From Acidobacteriota bacterium (GTDB taxonomy: Bacteria; Acidobacteriota; Blastocatellia; Pyrinomonadales; Pyrinomonadaceae): 5,012 nucleotides of DNA. Shown in pieces: positions 4,372-5,012 of this stretch. Within the stretch, counting starts at the first letter, position 1. Each line of letters opens with the position of its first letter. The notes beneath the pieces were generated by a model, which searched no databases, was not told where the DNA came from, and worked only from the letters and a program-made list of their open reading frames with translations. The DNA lies in the NCBI GenBank assembly GCA_029777145.1, contig JAKOSS010000496.1, positions 1 to 5,012 on the forward strand, given 5' to 3'. A program made the translations under genes and the position numbers.

Positions 4372-5012
4372 ATGTATTTTCGATCTCGTTTTGTTCGTAT
4401 CTTCACGTCGCTCGTGCTGGTACTGACGGTCGTCCTGCTCGCCTTCGGCGATACGATCCGCCTCAAGGACGGCAGCATCATCAAGGGAAGGATCATCAGC
4501 TTCGGCGACGGAAAGTTCACCGTTCAGATCGGCGAAGGACAGCGTCAGCGCCAGATGGTCTTTTTCGCCGACGAGGTCGAGTCGATCGAATTCGATGGAA
4601 CGAACGGGATCTCGACCGTCAAGACGGTTTTGCCGACGCGGACGAACGTCAGCAATCCGACGACGAACCCGACTCCGACGCCGACACGATCGGTGGTGAT
4701 CACCGACAACACGACGCAGCCGACTGCAACTCCGACACCGGTCCGGCCGACACCGACTCCGGTTTTCACCCCGGTGCCGACGCCGACACCGGTCCAGAAC
4801 ACGAAACCCAAACCGGTCGTGCTCAACGTCAAGGTACTCGCCGACAATACCGCGAACGGCTGGACGAACTCGCAATGGGTAGTCAAGAAAGGCCAGCGCA
4901 TCAAGATCACGGCGCGCGGACAGGTCAATCTCGGCGGCGGGCGATTCTCGGGACCGGCCGGCATCAGTTCGCTTCCCGACAAGGACAAGCTGATCCCAGG
5001 CTCGCCGACCGG
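4372..5012 (+). CDS. Secreted protein with Pro/Thr linker and LecA (PA-IL)-like domain, incomplete at right edge
   Basis: The first 213 residues are visible. Residues 1-26 form a signal peptide: MYFRSRFVR, then a Leu/Val core, with cleavage probably near LLAFG. Residues 27-76 form a small beta-rich domain (DTIRLKDGSIIKGRI, later ADEVESIEFDG) of the SH3- or Sm-like kind often found at the start of such exported proteins. A low-complexity Pro/Thr linker occupies about 97-145. From residue 148 begins a beta-sandwich resembling the PA-IL/LecA lectin family: VKVLADNTANGW, then VKKGQRIKITARGQVNLGG, then a Gly/Pro-rich stretch ending KLIPGSPT at the edge. In LecA these parts precede the calcium and galactose loop, which is outside the window, so sugar binding cannot be judged. 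The protein is exported, periplasmic or surface-bound. It is transcribed divergently from glutamate dehydrogenase. Confidence 0.8.
   Translation, partial: MYFRSRFVRIFTSLVLVLTVVLLAFGDTIRLKDGSIIKGRIISFGDGKFTVQIGEGQRQRQMVFFADEVESIEFDGTNGISTVKTVLPTRTNVSNPTTNPTPTPTRSVVITDNTTQPTATPTPVRPTPTPVFTPVPTPTPVQNTKPKPVVLNVKVLADNTANGWTNSQWVVKKGQRIKITARGQVNLGGGRFSGPAGISSLPDKDKLIPGSPT
4669..4794 (+). repeat. Low-complexity Pro/Thr-coding repeat (interdomain linker)
   Basis: Degenerate hexamer repeats of the form CCGACN encode PT dipeptides (PTPTPT, VRPTPTP, VPTPTPV) between two folded domains. A short stretch in the middle (SVVITDNTTQ) breaks the repeat. Such linkers give flexible spacing in exported proteins. 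The repeated DNA is prone to length change by slippage. Confidence 0.8.

Noticed and set aside
4309..4988. Minus-strand open frames opposite the LecA-like protein gene
   Set aside because: They are antisense to the signal peptide, linker repeats and beta-sandwich. Their Val/Gly or Arg/Asp richness is the reverse reading of the Pro/Thr and Asp/Ser codons.

Overview
The window looks like chromosomal DNA from a moderately GC-rich, free-living Gram-negative-type bacterium. Three of its proteins carry Sec-type signal peptides, and the style of the genes fits Acidobacteriota (Blastocatellia/Pyrinomonadales-like): a PA-domain M28 peptidase, a proline/threonine-linker secreted protein with a LecA-like domain, and a glutamate dehydrogenase of the mitochondrial-like type. 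That taxonomic placement is inference from gene style; no rRNA or marker gene is present.

Layout from left to right. Positions 1-56 (minus) hold only the signal-peptide start of a secreted protein that continues off the left edge. It lies 7 bp downstream of a complete secreted M28 zinc aminopeptidase (64-1701, minus), so the two probably form an operon. Positions 1702-2187 contain no recognisable conserved gene. On the minus strand they hold two short open stretches in one shared reading frame, separated by single stop codons: a 29-residue single-TM microprotein candidate with a good Shine-Dalgarno, and a 45-residue candidate of unknown type. They also hold three inverted repeats, one of which looks like a plus-strand intrinsic terminator. 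At 2188-2520 (minus) is a small three-helix membrane protein of unknown function. It follows closely behind a complete glutamate dehydrogenase (2579-4000, minus), with a GC-rich hairpin between them.

The 371-bp region 4001-4371 is a divergent intergenic region. On its minus strand it feeds the dehydrogenase gene, with a clear ribosome binding site and weak promoter candidates. On its plus strand it carries a near-consensus sigma-70-like promoter (4181-4209) whose 17-bp spacer is filled by an imperfect palindrome. A leader of about 155 nt follows, ending in a strong hairpin that directly abuts the Shine-Dalgarno of the plus-strand gene. That gene (4372 to the right edge, incomplete) encodes a secreted or envelope protein with a small N-terminal beta-rich domain, a Pro/Thr repeat linker and a LecA (PA-IL)-like beta-sandwich.

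Functionally the window combines extracytoplasmic peptide breakdown (M28 peptidase) with amino-acid nitrogen handling (glutamate dehydrogenase). The two are separated by about 900 bp and a direct regulatory link is not shown. No mobile element, CRISPR array, tRNA or rRNA was seen. I did not find a convincing new multi-gene system. The most interesting signals are the antenna-like segment of the dehydrogenase, the operator-like dyad plus leader hairpin of the divergent gene, and the in-frame chain of short ORFs behind the membrane protein.
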